From Andrena cerasifolii (Eukaryota; Arthropoda; Insecta; Hymenoptera; Andrenidae): DNA of 64,000 nucleotides. The notes under the pieces were generated by a model. That model was not told the origin of the DNA. It did no database searches and worked only from the letters and a program-made list of their open reading frames with translations. A program made the position numbers and the translations under genes. The stretch lies in NCBI RefSeq assembly GCF_050908995.1, contig NC_135121.1, positions 310,001 through 374,000 of the forward strand. The letters run 5' to 3'. Each line of letters begins with the position of its first letter. Position 1 is the stretch's first letter. Below are positions 20,378-32,237 of this stretch, one piece after another.

Positions 20378-21186
20378 ATGGCTCCGGATCCAGAGTCTGT
20401 GTTAAAGGTGAATAAGAAGCAGCGTGGCACCATTAAGGGCCAAGTTACACGCCTATATTCGTCCATTTGCGGCACGGCGGAACTTTCCATTGACGCATTA
20501 GAGACGCGTAGGGCTAAGTTAGAACAATTTTTCGAGGCATTTTCATTGGTACAACTCGCGATTGAATCAGACGATTCGGTTCCTGATCAATCGGAGGAGC
20601 GTGCTCAATTTGAGCAGCAATAGTATGAGGTAGCAGATTTAATTAGTGCGCGCATACAGTCCTTGCGAAATGCAGAAAGAGTTGGTGCTCCAACGCGAAG
20701 CACGGATACTCCGAGCACAATATTGGTAAAACAAGCCACTGCGCTTTTACCTAAGATAGAAATAAAACCTTTCGATGGTAATCCCGTGGAGTGACATAGC
20801 TTTCGTGACACGTTTCAGTCGGTAGTGCACGAAAACGAAGAGGTGCCGCTGTTCAAAAATATCATTTATTAAAAAATGCCTTGCGCGGAAGCGTCGCGTC
20901 TGTTATTACACCTCTTAACGCTTCAGAGCGAAACTATTTGGTGGCCTGGGGCCTGTTGCAGGATCGTTGCAACAAACCTCGGCAGATTGTACATGCTCAT
21001 TTGGAGGCGTTGCTGGATGTACCAGAGTTAGTGCACGATTCTCCAACAACTCTAAGAGAGTTTGCCGAATTAGTACAAATGCACGTGGGTGCTCTTAAGT
21101 CATTGGAACAACCGGTGCAGCACTGGGATACGTTTCTAGTATTTATTGTGACCCGAAAGTTAGATAAAAATACGCGTCGGGCTTGA
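20378..21186 (+). pseudogene. gag: decayed BEL/Pao gag
   Basis: Opens with a clear ATG (MAPDPESVLK) and reads through a coiled-coil-like region to a DUF1759-type segment (IEIKPFDGNPVE). Stops at 20621, 20794 and 21184 and frame changes near 20860 break it. The segment after 20881 matches capsid residues of the family (TTLREFAELVQMHVGAL). This is the first half of the element whose pol is at 21211-23530. Confidence 0.82.
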
Positions 21187-21210
21187 GATCGTACATTAGA
21201 AAACGAACAA

Positions 21211-23530
21211 ATGCCAGATTTCAAACAATTAGTCGCGTTTCTTGAAAAACGATCGCGTGGCGATGATGATGATGATGAAGGCGATTCGCATGCAGCAAAG
21301 CCGAATCAAGACAAGAATACTCGACCAAAGTTTACTAAGCGCGGGCAAGTGTATATAGCGACAAGTAAAGAAGTATCATGTGCCATATGCAAAGGAAATC
21401 ATTTGGTGTATACGTGCTCAAGTTTTTTGAAGCTTTCTGTGCGAGAACGCTTGGACGCCGCTAAGAGATCCAAGTTGTGTACAAATTGTTTAGGAAGCAA
21501 TCATTTCTCTACCACTTGCAGATTTGGTAACTGCAAAAAATGTGATCGCAGACATCACACGCTTTTACATTTTCCAGTCGAGTCGCGTAATGCAACTGCA
21601 AACGTGAATGAACCGTCGGACAGTTTTGCGGATTTGCTTCAATTAGAGAGGCATGATATCGATTTGTTGTTTTACGGATTAAATCGATTTAAAACACAGG
21701 CGAAGCACTTTGTCCGAACAATCATTAGATCGCGACATGAGAAATTTGAGTCGCAAGTTACATTTGTCGTCATTCCGACAATTACTGGCCTTTTGCCGGC
21801 TGTTGATGTTGATCGTACTATGTTTAACATTCCAAAGAAATTAAAGTTAGCGGATCCGGACTTCTATAAGTCAGGAACGATTGACGCATTATTAGGAAAT
21901 AATTTGTTTTATGGATTATTACGTTCCGGTCAGATCAAATTATGTGGGGGATCAGTCATATTGCAAAAATCGCATTTAGGTTGGTTAGTGACAGGATCCA
22001 GTGACTGGCAACGGCGCTTTTCACATGTGCAACCGATTAAAACGTGCTATTTAGTCACGTCATTAGAGCGTAGCTTAAGGCAATTTTGGGAGGTTGAAGA
22101 AGTATCTTCGAAGCAAATTTTATCGTCGGAAGAGTTGGAGTGTGAGAGGCACTTTGCTGATCACACATCGCGCGACTCAGCAGGTCGCTACGTTGTGAGT
22201 CTACCGTTCAATGGACGGGAGGTTCACATTGGTGAATCGCGGAGTTCTGCTCTCAAACGTTTTTACGTCTTAGAACGCAGGCTTGAGAAGAATCAAACTC
22301 TTCTGGAGCAGTACAAGGAGTTTTTGCGAGAGTACGCAACGTTAGGGCATATGAGCGAGGTCACTCAAGACGAAGACCAGTCCGGATTTTACTTGCCGCA
22401 TCACGCAGTAGTAAAGGAGTCGAGTGCCACCACGAAGGTGAGAGTAGTGTTCGACGCCTCGGCTAAGAGTTCTACCGAGGTTTCTCTGAACGATGCGTTG
22501 TTGACGGGTCCAACCATTCAGGATAGTCTGTGGTCGATTTTATTGAGATTTCGTTTTCACATGGTGGTATTAACGGCAGACATCGAGAAGATGTACAGGC
22601 AGATTTTAGTGCGCCCGGAAGACACTAGATTTCAAAAGATTTTGTGGCGTGAGTCAGTAGCTGAACACGTTAAAACTTTCAAATTAAATACGGTCACATA
22701 CGGTACTACTTCAGCTCCATTTCTAGCGGTTAGATGTTTGAAGCAACTTGCGATGGACGAAGCTAGTAAATTTCCAGCTGCAGCACGGATTTTTGAACGT
22801 GATTTCTATGTAGATGATTTGCTTACGGGAGCTTCTAGTAGCGAAGAAGCATTCAAATTAAGAAACGAGTTGATCGCGCTAGCACAACTGGGGGGGCTCC
22901 ATCTCAGACAATGGGCTTCGAATGACGTTAATCTAGTGGAAGATTTGCAAGCTACTACTCAAAGGGCTTTGTGTTTAGATCTCACAATGGTTAGGAAGAC
23001 GTTAGGGGTTTTCTGGAATTCATCTAAAGATGAGGTATTTTATTCGATTAAACCCTTTCCGGGACCACAACATTTTACAAAGAGAGCAATCTTATCGCAA
23101 GTTGCTCAATTGTTTGATTCCTTTGGTTTACTCGGGCCAGTCATTATCAAGGCAAAAATCGTGATGCAACAGCTGTGGAAAGCCAATGTAGGCTGGGACG
23201 AAATTGTTCCACCAAATCTTCAGCAGTCGTGGCTTGAATTTAAAAACGAATTACATTGCTTAAACAATTTTTCTGCTCCGCGAAGGGTAATTATTGACCG
23301 GGCTACACAGTTGCAGCTCCACGGGTTTTGTGATGCCAGCGAGAGCGCATACGGCGCTTATATATATATATATATATATCAGAAGCTCCACGATTCAATT
23401 CAAGCATAGCGTTAGGCTTTTGTGTGCTAAATCATGAGTCGCTCCGGTAAAAATCATTTCACTACCACGGCTCGAACTTTGTGCGGCTAGATTGTTGTCT
23501 AAATTATATAGAGAAGTTATAAAGGCACTG
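21211..23530 (+). pseudogene. pol: decayed BEL/Pao pol, truncated in RNase H
   Basis: Starts at the gag zinc knuckles (CAICKGNHLVYTC, CTNCLGSNHFSTTC), then jumps straight to the region after the protease catalytic site, so an internal deletion removed the protease aspartate. RT is complete, with LTADIEKMYRQIL and FYVDDLLTGASS. In the RNase H-like region, after LHGFCDASESAYGAYI, a TA dinucleotide run at 23359-23378 disrupts the frame. The reading resumes (RLLCAKS, then LPRLELCAARLL) until about 23530, where an unrelated LTR begins. Integrase is absent. The element is dead. Confidence 0.88.
23359..23378. repeat. TA microsatellite inside BEL/Pao pol
   Basis: About ten TA units expanded inside the RNase H coding region, followed by a frame change. 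Confidence 0.85.
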
Positions 23531-23534
23531 ACGC

Positions 23535-24588
23535 TTGGTCGGGTCTGAACATATATTACGACACGGTGTCGTGGGAATTTGATTATAAATTGATCGAACG
23601 ATTGACAATTGCGTAATGACGTATCTGTCAGTATTAAAGTAACGAAAATTACGCTAGGTCGATTAGAAATAGGATTTGACGCTTCGGTCGGTATTAAAGT
23701 AACAAAAATTACGCTTGGTCGATTAGAAATAGGATTTGACCCTTCGGCGGGTAGGGCTGAACGCAAAGATTCGTTTTTCGACGATTTCTGTATATAATGG
23801 TTAATTAATTAGTTAAGTAGTACGATGCTAGATCGTTAATTTAACAAGAGTCTCGACGCTAGGTCGGTAATATAAATATATTTCAAGGAGCGACGCTAGG
23901 TCAGAGAGTAATGTTTAAGTTGGGAGATCGAGAGGTTTTATTCTCTAGTAAGTGTATTGGCTTCCAGTTGCATATCAGCTTGCCCACGCTTTCTAGGATG
24001 GAAGTTTATGGAGTTGACGTCCTTCCTTCAAATTGGTAGTGCCTTCTGGTGCCTATCAGCTGGCCCACGCTTGGGAGACGTGATTGAAGGGCTAGTTAAA
24101 GCGACTTCGAAATGGAATTTGAAGGACTAGTTAAAGCGACTTCGGATTTGAAGGTTTGGATAAGGACGTCGATTTAAGATAAACTGAGCGGCTTCTGTTC
24201 GGTTTGTTGGCAAAACCAAGTCTGAATTTTTGCTGCTGGCGCGCCTGTATTTATAAGGTTTGGCGAGACGTTGCTCTCGCCAATCACTTGCTGCGCGAAC
24301 TCGCGCACCAATTAGAACTAGGATCCGGTTCCCGCCGGTCGCGCGCTACGCTGGGTTTATTCGGCGTCCGGTTAAACGTGCGGTCTACGCAAGCGCGCTT
24401 GGTTCGTTCGCGGCACTGAGTTCGTCGTTTGAAACGGGCCCTACTGTGCATGAGTTGCGCGTTCGCTAGTACACTGTCTCTCGTTACATATCGTAGCGCT
24501 CGCAAGTCCTTAATACTAATATGGCAAAACAATGATTAATATGAAATATTAATGAAAAAATTTATGGCGGTAGGTAGCGGTACATTAC
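23535..24588 (-). mobile_element. solo or partial LTR, minus orientation
   Basis: A diverged inverted relative of the LTR at 25091-26367. Both contain ACGCTAGGTCG words, the promoter-like GTATAAATA/TATTTATAAG region and a GCGCGCTTGCG...CCGCACG block next to CCGGACGCCGAAT. Its start in minus orientation (TAATGTACCGC near 24588) corresponds to TGTAACGTACC of the other copy and directly follows the last helicase codons. Its other end replaces the BEL/Pao pol near 23530. Confidence 0.6.
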
Positions 24589-25090
24589 GCCCGAGAAAGA
24601 GCAACGTAAGTTTGTCCGCAAGTAAATATTGAATTACCTGCTTCTATGACAGCATTCTGCAAGCTTAGTCCTTGACTTTTGTGAATAGTTATACCATAGC
24701 TGAGGCAAATCGGAAATTGTTTTCTAATAACGAACGCCCTATCCATTACTTCAAATTTAACACTTACACGTTCTAGTATATGTTTTTGCCCCGTGGGTAA
24801 TATAATTTTCAATTTTTCAACGTCATTATCAACACCTCGTGTAACTGAAACAAATTTAGCAATGGTACCGTTGACAAGACCTAGCGCAACATCAATATGT
24901 CTTCTAATCATGATTTGCACTCTTACTTTAACAATTACGACTCTTACAAGTCCCGCCGTTCGGGAGCTATCATCGTCATTATTGTTCAGTACATTGGACA
25001 CCTTTGTTTTCAAGTACAGTGCACAATTCGTTGTATCATGAGCAATCAAATGGATTTCTTCGGACGGAAATCGACTCAGCATTGCAACGT
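24585..25090 (-). pseudogene. Helitron helicase, C-terminal piece
   Basis: Reads from AMLSRFPSEE through the PIF1-like C-terminal motifs CLSYGITIHKSQGLSL and YVALSRA, the last superfamily 1 helicase motifs. The reading ends at LSRA because an LTR begins there. On the other side it continues across the LTR at 25091-26367 into the N-terminal piece. Open sequence beyond 25090 in the same frame belongs to the LTR and is not helicase. Confidence 0.85.
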
Positions 25091-26367
25091 TGTAACGTAC
25101 CAATGCGAACCGCCCTACATTTTTTCGTTTTTCTTTACATATTAACCAATGTTCCTTTTCATTTCCATTTAATTTTACGCCTTGTATAGTTAGCACTAAG
25201 AATTCTCGAAACACTTGCGAGCGACATCCCATGCGGCGGGAAGACAGTGAATCTAGTGACGCGCAACGCATGCGCATAACCGCGAATTCAAAGACTAACT
25301 CAGTGCCGCGCAGGAATCAAGCGCGCTTGCGCACACCGCACGAACAACCGGACGCCGAATTATCCGAACGTACTACGCGAGTGGCGCGAACCGGACGTGA
25401 ATTATAATTGGTGCGCGGAATCGCACAGCCGATGATTGGTACAACGAAGTACCGCGACTCGGTATAAATACCGGACCATCAGCAACGGGAAAATCAGACT
25501 TGGTTCTATCACCGAACCGCCGAGACCTAGGCAGCTTTAATTAGCTCCTTACTCGAGAAGAAGTTTATTTAAAACTCCAATTCTGATCCATCCTCTTGAG
25601 GCAGCTTTAATTAGCTCCTCAACCACAAACAATCCTCTCGAGGCAGCTTTAGATAGCTCCTCAACCACACTCAATCCTCTCGAGGAAGCTTTAGTTAGCT
25701 CCTCAACCACAAACAATCCTCTCGAGGCAGCTTTAGATAGCTCCTCAACCACACTCAATCCTCTCGAGGAAGCTTTAGTTAGCTCCTCAACCACGATCAA
25801 TCCTCACGAGGCAGCTTTAGCTAGCTCCTGCACTTTCTTTCAGGCAGCTTTAATTAGCTCCTCAACCACCAACCAAAGCCTATACGACTTCCTACTCCAA
25901 AGCGTGGGGCCAGCTTATAGGCACCAGAAGCATTTCAATCAGAGAGAAGGAATCCTCTCAAATTCTACGTTCGAATCGACCTAGCGTCATTTCCTGTTTT
26001 ATCAACATAACAAACTCTATTCTTTATTACCGACCTAGCGTCGTAACCTAAAAACAACTATAAACTTCATTATCGACCTAGCGTTAAAAACCAATCGCCG
26101 TGCGATACGTCATTACGTACCAACGTCCGTTCTATTGTAAAAACAAACTCAATTAACTGAGTACCACACATGTTCATTATAGACCTAGTGTCTCGACATT
26201 TATTTGAATAAACCATTGTTATTTACACGTTAAAAGGAGGACTCTCGTGTCTTGAAATTCATTTCTCAATCGCATGCCACCCGAACCAATCCCACAATTC
26301 ACAGGTAAACCGCTCTACTTGTGAAAACTCCTGTAACTACGGCGACGTCCCGTACAAGAACGTTACA
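25091..26367 (+). mobile_element. solo LTR of 1277 bp inside the helicase
   Basis: Starts TGTAACGTACC and ends AACGTTACA, flanked by a 4-bp duplication ACGT (25087-25090 and 26368-26371). Inside are a TATA-like GGTATAAATACCGG near 25461, a 42-bp tandem repeat, several CGACCTAGCGT words and an AATAAACC near 26208. No internal element region is present, so it is best read as the product of LTR-LTR recombination. Confidence 0.8.
25540..25875. repeat. tandem repeat within the solo LTR
   Basis: About seven units of roughly 42-84 bases built on AGCTTTAATTAGCTCCTCAA and CAATCCTCTCGAGG. The repeat stays open in one frame only because its period is a multiple of three. Confidence 0.85.
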
Positions 26368-26371
26368 ACGT

Positions 26372-27190
26372 TCAAAATATCACACTGAACACATGTGGGA
26401 AGTAAACACACCGTATTAGATCCCACATTAAGCATGTAATCACTTAATTCCTTTAATCGGTCATTACAATTTGTCGCTTTGAAATTTAATTTCCTCGATT
26501 CTAAAAGCTTCATATCCGAAACGGTCACTACTCCGGTGCGAATTCTCGACAAGATCTCTTTGTAAATATTATCACCCTGCTGTCGCATGTTTATTGTCAA
26601 TTCGTCATAGCTAAACAAGGCAGACCATAAATTATAAGAACCTAATCCTCCAACATTTTTCTCTATACTCTTATTGGATAATTGTATAAAAGCAGGTTCG
26701 TCATGAACAGGAGGAAGTTGTAGTAAGTCACCAAATAGCAACATAGGCTTTTTTCCGAACCAAGCATCATCGGAATCTGTAGTATCAAATATTTCTGTAA
26801 GTCGCAAATGTATGTACAGGAAAGTTACGTTAGAAACCATCGAGATTTCATCGATGATTATTAAAGCAACATTTTTTAGCTGATCTCGTACAATTTGAAG
26901 GGCTGCATCGCTAAGTTGCCTATACTGGGCTGTATGCCCATGTTCTACAGGTAATTGAAATAATCTGTGTATGGTAAGACCATCGATATTAAAAGCTGCG
27001 ATTCCAGTGGGAGCAGTTACTGCTGTGTCTTTTCCGATACACTGCTTGATCCAGTGTCTGATAGTTTTTATTAAAAAACTTTTCCCAGTGCCACCTTCTC
27101 CACTCACATAAAGTCTGAGAATGTCATCGTTAGACGTCAAGGACTTAGTAACTTTATCAAATATCTGTTTCTGATCATGGTTCAATTCCG
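26372..27190 (-). pseudogene. Helitron helicase, N-terminal piece
   Basis: PIF1/RecD-type helicase start: LNHDQKQIFDKV, Walker A GEGGTGKSFLI, PTGIAAFNIDG, Walker B LIIIDEISMV, LFGDLLQLPP and an INMRQQGD motif. It continues to CDILN, where the solo LTR is inserted. Upstream it abuts the gypsy element at 27195, beyond which the Rep frame continues. All ATPase motifs seen are intact; the gene is broken only by insertions. Confidence 0.9.
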
Positions 27191-27194
27191 AAAT

Positions 27195-27409
27195 TATAGG
27201 CAGAGAACTGCGTAGCGGCGGTGCCCTTTGAAGGCACGTGTGCCCGGGCGCTGCGTTTTGGCGGTGCCTTCAGTGGCCCGCCGGTGCCCCGCGGAGGGAT
27301 CCATGTCTACCCGTGGATGTCCGGGAAGAAACGAAGTCACAGTTAGTCACTCGCTGGCATCCCGTTTGTAACGAACGATCAATAAACCTTATTTCACTTT
27401 TCTCCTACA
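27195..27409 (+). repeat. 5' LTR of the Helitron-nested gypsy element
   Basis: Contains a GTGCCTTCAGTGG...GGTGCCCCGC region, an AATAAACC poly(A)-like signal near 27380, and ends TCTCCTACA. The following GTTTTCAGAAGTGGGATT resembles the tRNA-Leu primer site of the other gypsy elements for about 14 bases, but the first bases differ. Confidence 0.85.
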
Positions 27410-27646
27410 GTTTTCAGAAGTGGGATTGTGTGCCCTCGTGTCTTGGCGTTTCGGATTCCATTCTGTTGAGAGTTTGTATGGTGATACGGGTTAATTTGGT
27501 GATCGTTCATCATTGTTCGTGTCGTTGCAGCAGTCACGGTTTCGTTTGTGTCGTTTCCGAGAGCTTTGTGCGGACTGGTGTCGACGCGATTGAATTGCAT
27601 CGAATACGTGTGACTCGTTTAACATTGAAATTGGTGACCGGTTACG

Positions 27647-27980
27647 ATGGAGGCGGACCGTGTACCATTTTTGAATTCGTGCTCGTCGCAGCAATTGAGG
27701 GAGTTTGCGAAGCAGGGAGGACTTCAAACAAGTGGTTCAAAGGCCGAGCTGGTCAGAAGATGGAGATTCTTGGCGAGCAATTGCGGCGAGTACGAACCAA
27801 CGAGCCGGTCTGTCAGAGGGTGGGGCTGTGTCCAGGTCCGTGGTGTCTTCGCCGTCAGTGGTTCGGCGAGAGTCTGGTAATTTGCGTGATGAAGAGGCTA
27901 CGGGACGACGCTGCGAGGCGACGGTTGACACGCACGATGGTACGGCGGAATTGATACGCCGCGAAATGGAAGTGTTGTGA
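27647..27980 (+). pseudogene. gag: gag N-terminus with SAP-like motif, broken
   Basis: ATG at 27647 opens a reading with SSQQLREFAKQGGLQTSG followed by KAELVRRW. This helix-turn-helix pattern resembles the SAP DNA-binding motif seen at the start of some insect gypsy gag proteins. The frame then shifts within 27705-27780, and in the new frame a TGA at 27978-27980 (CGA to TGA by context, REMEVL stop REKEVL) separates it from the main gag reading. This is a decayed copy. Confidence 0.6.
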
Positions 27981-27992
27981 CGCGAAAAGGAA

Positions 27993-29417
27993 GTGCTCGA
28001 GCGAGAAGTGAGACTATTACAGAGACTTGCAGATAATGCCACACCCGCAGCGAGTGCAGCGAGTGCGACGTCCACGATCGGTATACGTTCTATCGCCGAC
28101 CTCCTACCCGATTTCAGTGGGGACAGAGATACATTTGAGAGTTGGAAAGCGCAACTTGAACTTCTTCGCGTGACTTACAACCTGGACGAGCGTTCAACGA
28201 AGGTGTTGATTACTCAGAGGATAAAGGGAAAGGTCCGGGATTGGTTTCACTCACGACCAGTGCATCTAGAATCTGACGTGGCTGAACTACTTGGGAAAAT
28301 GGATCGTATGTTTAACCGGCGACCTGATAAAATGAGATTACGCGAGGATTTTGTGAAGCGTAAGTGGCAGCGGAATGAATCCTTTCCGGATTACTTCCAC
28401 GCAAAAGCAACGCTAGGAAACAGGGTGCCGATTGATGACGTTGAACTGATTCAATACGTTATTGACGGCGTGCCGGACATCCATCTGCGTAGGCATGCTC
28501 ACTTACAACGGTTTAAAACCCCGGAAGATTTGCTGGAGGGGTTCGAGGATGTGTCACTGGATCCCGAATCGAAGGAGAATAATTGCCGACGGGAAGAGAA
28601 GAAGGACAGTACAAAAGCATCCCGAGGAGGAGCGACGGTGTCGACGCGACGTGATGGCGCGCGTTGCTATAATTGTGGTGAGACGGGTCATCGTTCCAGT
28701 ACGTGTCCACGACCAGCAACGCGGGAAAAAGGTGCGTGCTTTAGATGTGGGAGCATGCAGCACAAAATTCGGGATTGCCCGAAGGATCCGAAACAGCCGA
28801 AGGAGTCGAAGGAGCCAAAGGAAATTGAGAAAACACCAACCTTGGGAAGTACGACCAACGTCGTTGAATCTGCAACAGAAGCCGCCCCTTATCTGGTATC
28901 GTTATCATACACAGTAGCAGACGAAGTTGATAATGTTTGCTCCTATAATATTGTCGCGATGATAGACACAGGCTTGCCTATCAGTCTGATCAGAGATGAT
29001 TTCGTTCCTCTCCGCGCGCGAAAACCTATTGTTGGAAACGGTAATGCGTATTACGGAATAAACGGTTCGAAATTGAATGTTTCAGCGTTGTTTCCTACTA
29101 ATTGTAGTGTGGGTGATGTTCCGTTGAGTCTAATTTTTCATATCGTACCTGAGGGAACGATGAACTGTGCCGCGTTATTGGGAAGAGAGTTTATATCGTC
29201 CCCGCATATCACTGTATCATTCAAAGAGACCGCGGTAGTTTCTAAAAGAGATTGTAACCCCGCGACAGATAACAAGCAGAGTGATGCACCGAACGAGATT
29301 TTGCTCATTGATTATGCTGTTAATGAAAAGTCCAACAGTCAGAATTTGAACGTTAACCCGCGAATTAGTCATAGTGTATCCGAAAGACTTAAGAGTTATT
29401 TACGGAAGTATATTTAA
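27993..29417 (+). CDS. gag: gypsy gag capsid, zinc knuckles and protease (partial)
   Basis: The reading includes a capsid-like region (LPDFSGDRDTFESWKAQLEL), two CCHC knuckles (CYNCGETGHRSSTC and CFRCGSMQHKIRDC), a basic/acidic linker and an aspartic protease with MIDTGLPISLI. It ends at 29417 at TATATTTAAATAATAAG, where a one-base change of frame would carry on into pol (NNKCADPDPK). It is joined upstream to the SAP-like segment across one stop codon. Confidence 0.82.
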   Translation: MLEREVRLLQRLADNATPAASAASATSTIGIRSIADLLPDFSGDRDTFESWKAQLELLRVTYNLDERSTKVLITQRIKGKVRDWFHSRPVHLESDVAELLGKMDRMFNRRPDKMRLREDFVKRKWQRNESFPDYFHAKATLGNRVPIDDVELIQYVIDGVPDIHLRRHAHLQRFKTPEDLLEGFEDVSLDPESKENNCRREEKKDSTKASRGGATVSTRRDGARCYNCGETGHRSSTCPRPATREKGACFRCGSMQHKIRDCPKDPKQPKESKEPKEIEKTPTLGSTTNVVESATEAAPYLVSLSYTVADEVDNVCSYNIVAMIDTGLPISLIRDDFVPLRARKPIVGNGNAYYGINGSKLNVSALFPTNCSVGDVPLSLIFHIVPEGTMNCAALLGREFISSPHITVSFKETAVVSKRDCNPATDNKQSDAPNEILLIDYAVNEKSNSQNLNVNPRISHSVSERLKSYLRKYI

Positions 29418-29458
29418 ATAATAAGTGCGCAGATCCCGATCCGAAAAGTGATGTAGAA

Positions 29459-31990
29459 ATGGTAATTAGTCTGAAGCATGATCAACTCATCAGTTTCCGA
29501 CCGCGTAGATTGGCGTTCTCGGACAAAGAAAAACTGAAAGTCATTTTGGATCAGCTGTTGCGAGACGGAATCATTCGACCGAGCGACTCGGCGTACGCGA
29601 GCCCGATTGTACTTATCAGGAAAAGGAACGGTGAAGTGCGATTATGCATTGACTATAGTGTAGAAATAAATAAAATTACGATTAGGGACAATTTTCCTAC
29701 CCCGCTTATCGACGATCATTTGGACCGGTTGCGCGACAAGCGCTATTTTAGCTGTTTGGATTTAAAGAACGGATTTCATTATGTGCGCATGAGTGAATCG
29801 TCTGTGAAATACACGTCTTTTGTCACCCCATTTGGACAATTTGAGTACCTCAGAATGCCATTCGGTTTAACAAACGCTCCAAGAGTGTTTCAACGTTTTA
29901 TAAATTCAATATTTTCGGAATTGATACGGTGCAACAAAATTTTGATTTACAATGACGACATCCTTGTTGCTACTAAAGATATCGAGGAACACTTTTGCAT
30001 ATTGCGAGATGTATTTAGACTTGCAGCGCGTCACGGGTTAGACTTTCGACTGGACAAATGTTCGTTTCTATTGGAAGAGACCACATATCTGGGATATTTG
30101 ATTAATAAGGACGGAATACGTCCTGGTAAAGATACAGCAGAAGCGGTTTTGAATTACCCCATACCTCTAAATTCTAAAGAAGCTCTCAGATTTGTTTGTT
30201 TAGCGAGTTATTTTCGATGTTTTATCAAGAATTTTTCTAGTGTCGCAAAACCCCTATACGATTTGATCAAGAAAAACGTAAAATTCCAATTCGGTAGCGA
30301 GGAACTGGCGGCGTTCGAAACGTTAAAAACCTGTTTGGCGTCGCGACCGATTTTAGCAATTTATTCACCAAAACTCGCGACGGAGTTACATTGTGATGCT
30401 AGCTCTAGTGGGTTCGGAGCTATTTTGATGCAGAAGTAACCGGATGGATTACTTAAACCGGTGTTTTATTTTAGCAAACGGACTACCGAAGTGGAGTCCA
30501 AGTACCACAGTTTCGAATTGGAATGTTTAGCTGTAGTGTACGCTGTCCAGAGGTTTCATATTTATTTGTTTGGTATTAAATTTAAAATACTCACAGACTG
30601 CGATAGCTTCCGGTTAACACTAGGGAAAAGTAATATCAATCCGCGTATCTCTAGATGGGCTCTTTTCTTGGAGGCCTATGATTATAGTATTGAGCATCGA
30701 CCAGGGACGAAGATGTCTCACGTCGATGCACTCAGTCAATGCCACGGAGTACTTATATTGGAAAGTACCGGGTTTGAGCGAATTTTATCGGTAAAAGAAG
30801 ACAAAGATGAGGAAATCATAGAAATTCGACACCGATTGGAAAACGAGGAGGACAAATATTTTGAATTACGCGATGGATTGGTCTACCGGAAGACTAAAGA
30901 CCGAGGATTATTGTTTTATGTACCGAAATGCTTAGAAGATAATGTCATCCGCTCTTCTCATGACGATATTGGACATGTGGGGATCGACAAGGTCGTAGAT
31001 AATTTAACACGTGTGTACTGGTTTCCGAAACTTCGCGAAAAAGTAAAGAAATATATTGCTAATTGTTTAAAGTGTATTGAATTCTCGCCGACTAGTGGGA
31101 AGCGCGAGGGATATTTGCACAGTCTACCAAAAGGGAATATACCTTTTCAGACAATTCATGTCGACCATTTAGGACCGCTTGAAAAATCGGGTCGTGGATT
31201 CAAGCATATTTTGTCAATCGTTGACGGGTTCACTAAGTTTATACGGTTATATCCCTGCAAATCTACCACTACCGACGAGACGATAGGACATTTGAGCGAC
31301 TATTTTCGATCTTATAGTAAACCAAAGCGATTAGTAAGCGACCGTGGAACTTGCTTTACTTCCAGCAAATTTGCGACTTTTATTAAGGAATGGGCCATCG
31401 AGCACGTGCTGGTTGCTGTGGGTACACCTCGTGCAAACGGCCAAGTCGAACGGTTTAATCGGACAATTACACCAATGATGGCAAAATTGGTCGAGTCACC
31501 AAATAAGTGGAGTAGCGCATTGATCTGCGTCGAATATGCGTGGAATTATACATTATGTCGGTTTACGGGTACCACACCCAGCGAGTTGCTGTTTGGAATT
31601 GCGCAATCCAGAAAACCTAACGATCAGTTGCGTGAACTTCTACAATCGTTGTCCACGGAAGAACGAGACCTTCCTTCCGTTAGAGATGCCGCGTGTACAG
31701 TTATTTCCGAAATTCAGGAGGAGAATTCTCGTAACTACAACAAGAAGCGAAAACCCTCCACTGTTTATAAAGAAGGCGACTATGTAATGATTAAAAATTA
31801 CGATACGACACCAGGAGTGAATAAAAAACTCATTCCGAAATACAAAGGACCTTATGTTGTGAAAAGTGTGTTAGATTTCGATCGATACGTCATTTCTGAT
31901 ATGGATGGATTTCAGTTGACCCAGATACCCTATACCGGAACTATAAGTGCGGATCATATGAAGTTATGGGACTCAGGCCAATGTAATTAA
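29459..31990 (+). pseudogene. pol: gypsy pol: RT, RNase H, integrase, one internal stop
   Basis: RT motifs include SPIVLIRKRNGEVRLCIDY, FSCLDLKNGFH and LRMPFGLTNAP. The catalytic box reads YNDD, not the usual YxDD with a hydrophobic second residue. The RNase H start (LHCDASSSGFGAIL) is followed by a TAA at 30437-30439, after which the same frame continues (PVFYFSKRT, FELECLAVVYAV). The integrase has an HHCC finger ending NCLKC and the triad D in IHVDHLGPL, D in VSDRGTCF and E in GQVERFNR, then a C-terminal GDYVMIKNY tail to 31990. One nonsense codon splits the polyprotein. Confidence 0.92.
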
Positions 31991-32237
31991 TGTAAATTAT
32001 GTATGATATTGAATTTTGTATGTTACTTCGTTTATTTTTTTTCTTGTGTATTGATCATGTGTGTATGTTTTATTTCTTACGTCTGTAGATTCAGTTTGTA
32101 TTTACAGTAGTGATGTTTGTAAGTTGCGTTTAATTTTGTATCAAAGCAATTCTTTCTTTTTGTGTTTTTTACTGTTTTGGGAAAATTTTATCTTTGTGTA
32201 ATGACCGGGACGGTCATATTGCCAGTATGGCCGAGGC

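Noticed and set aside
25091..25277. N-terminal extension of the helicase C-terminal piece
   Set aside because: Those codons fall inside the solo LTR, as shown by the ACGT duplication and the TGTAACG start.
25549..25800. Frame with repeating VVEELTKASSRGL peptides
   Set aside because: Artefact of a tandem repeat with a period divisible by three inside a solo LTR.
27238..27954. 238-residue frame starting in the LTR
   Set aside because: It runs through LTR and untranslated leader into the gag start in the wrong frame. The gag reading with a SAP-like motif and zinc knuckles is the supported one.
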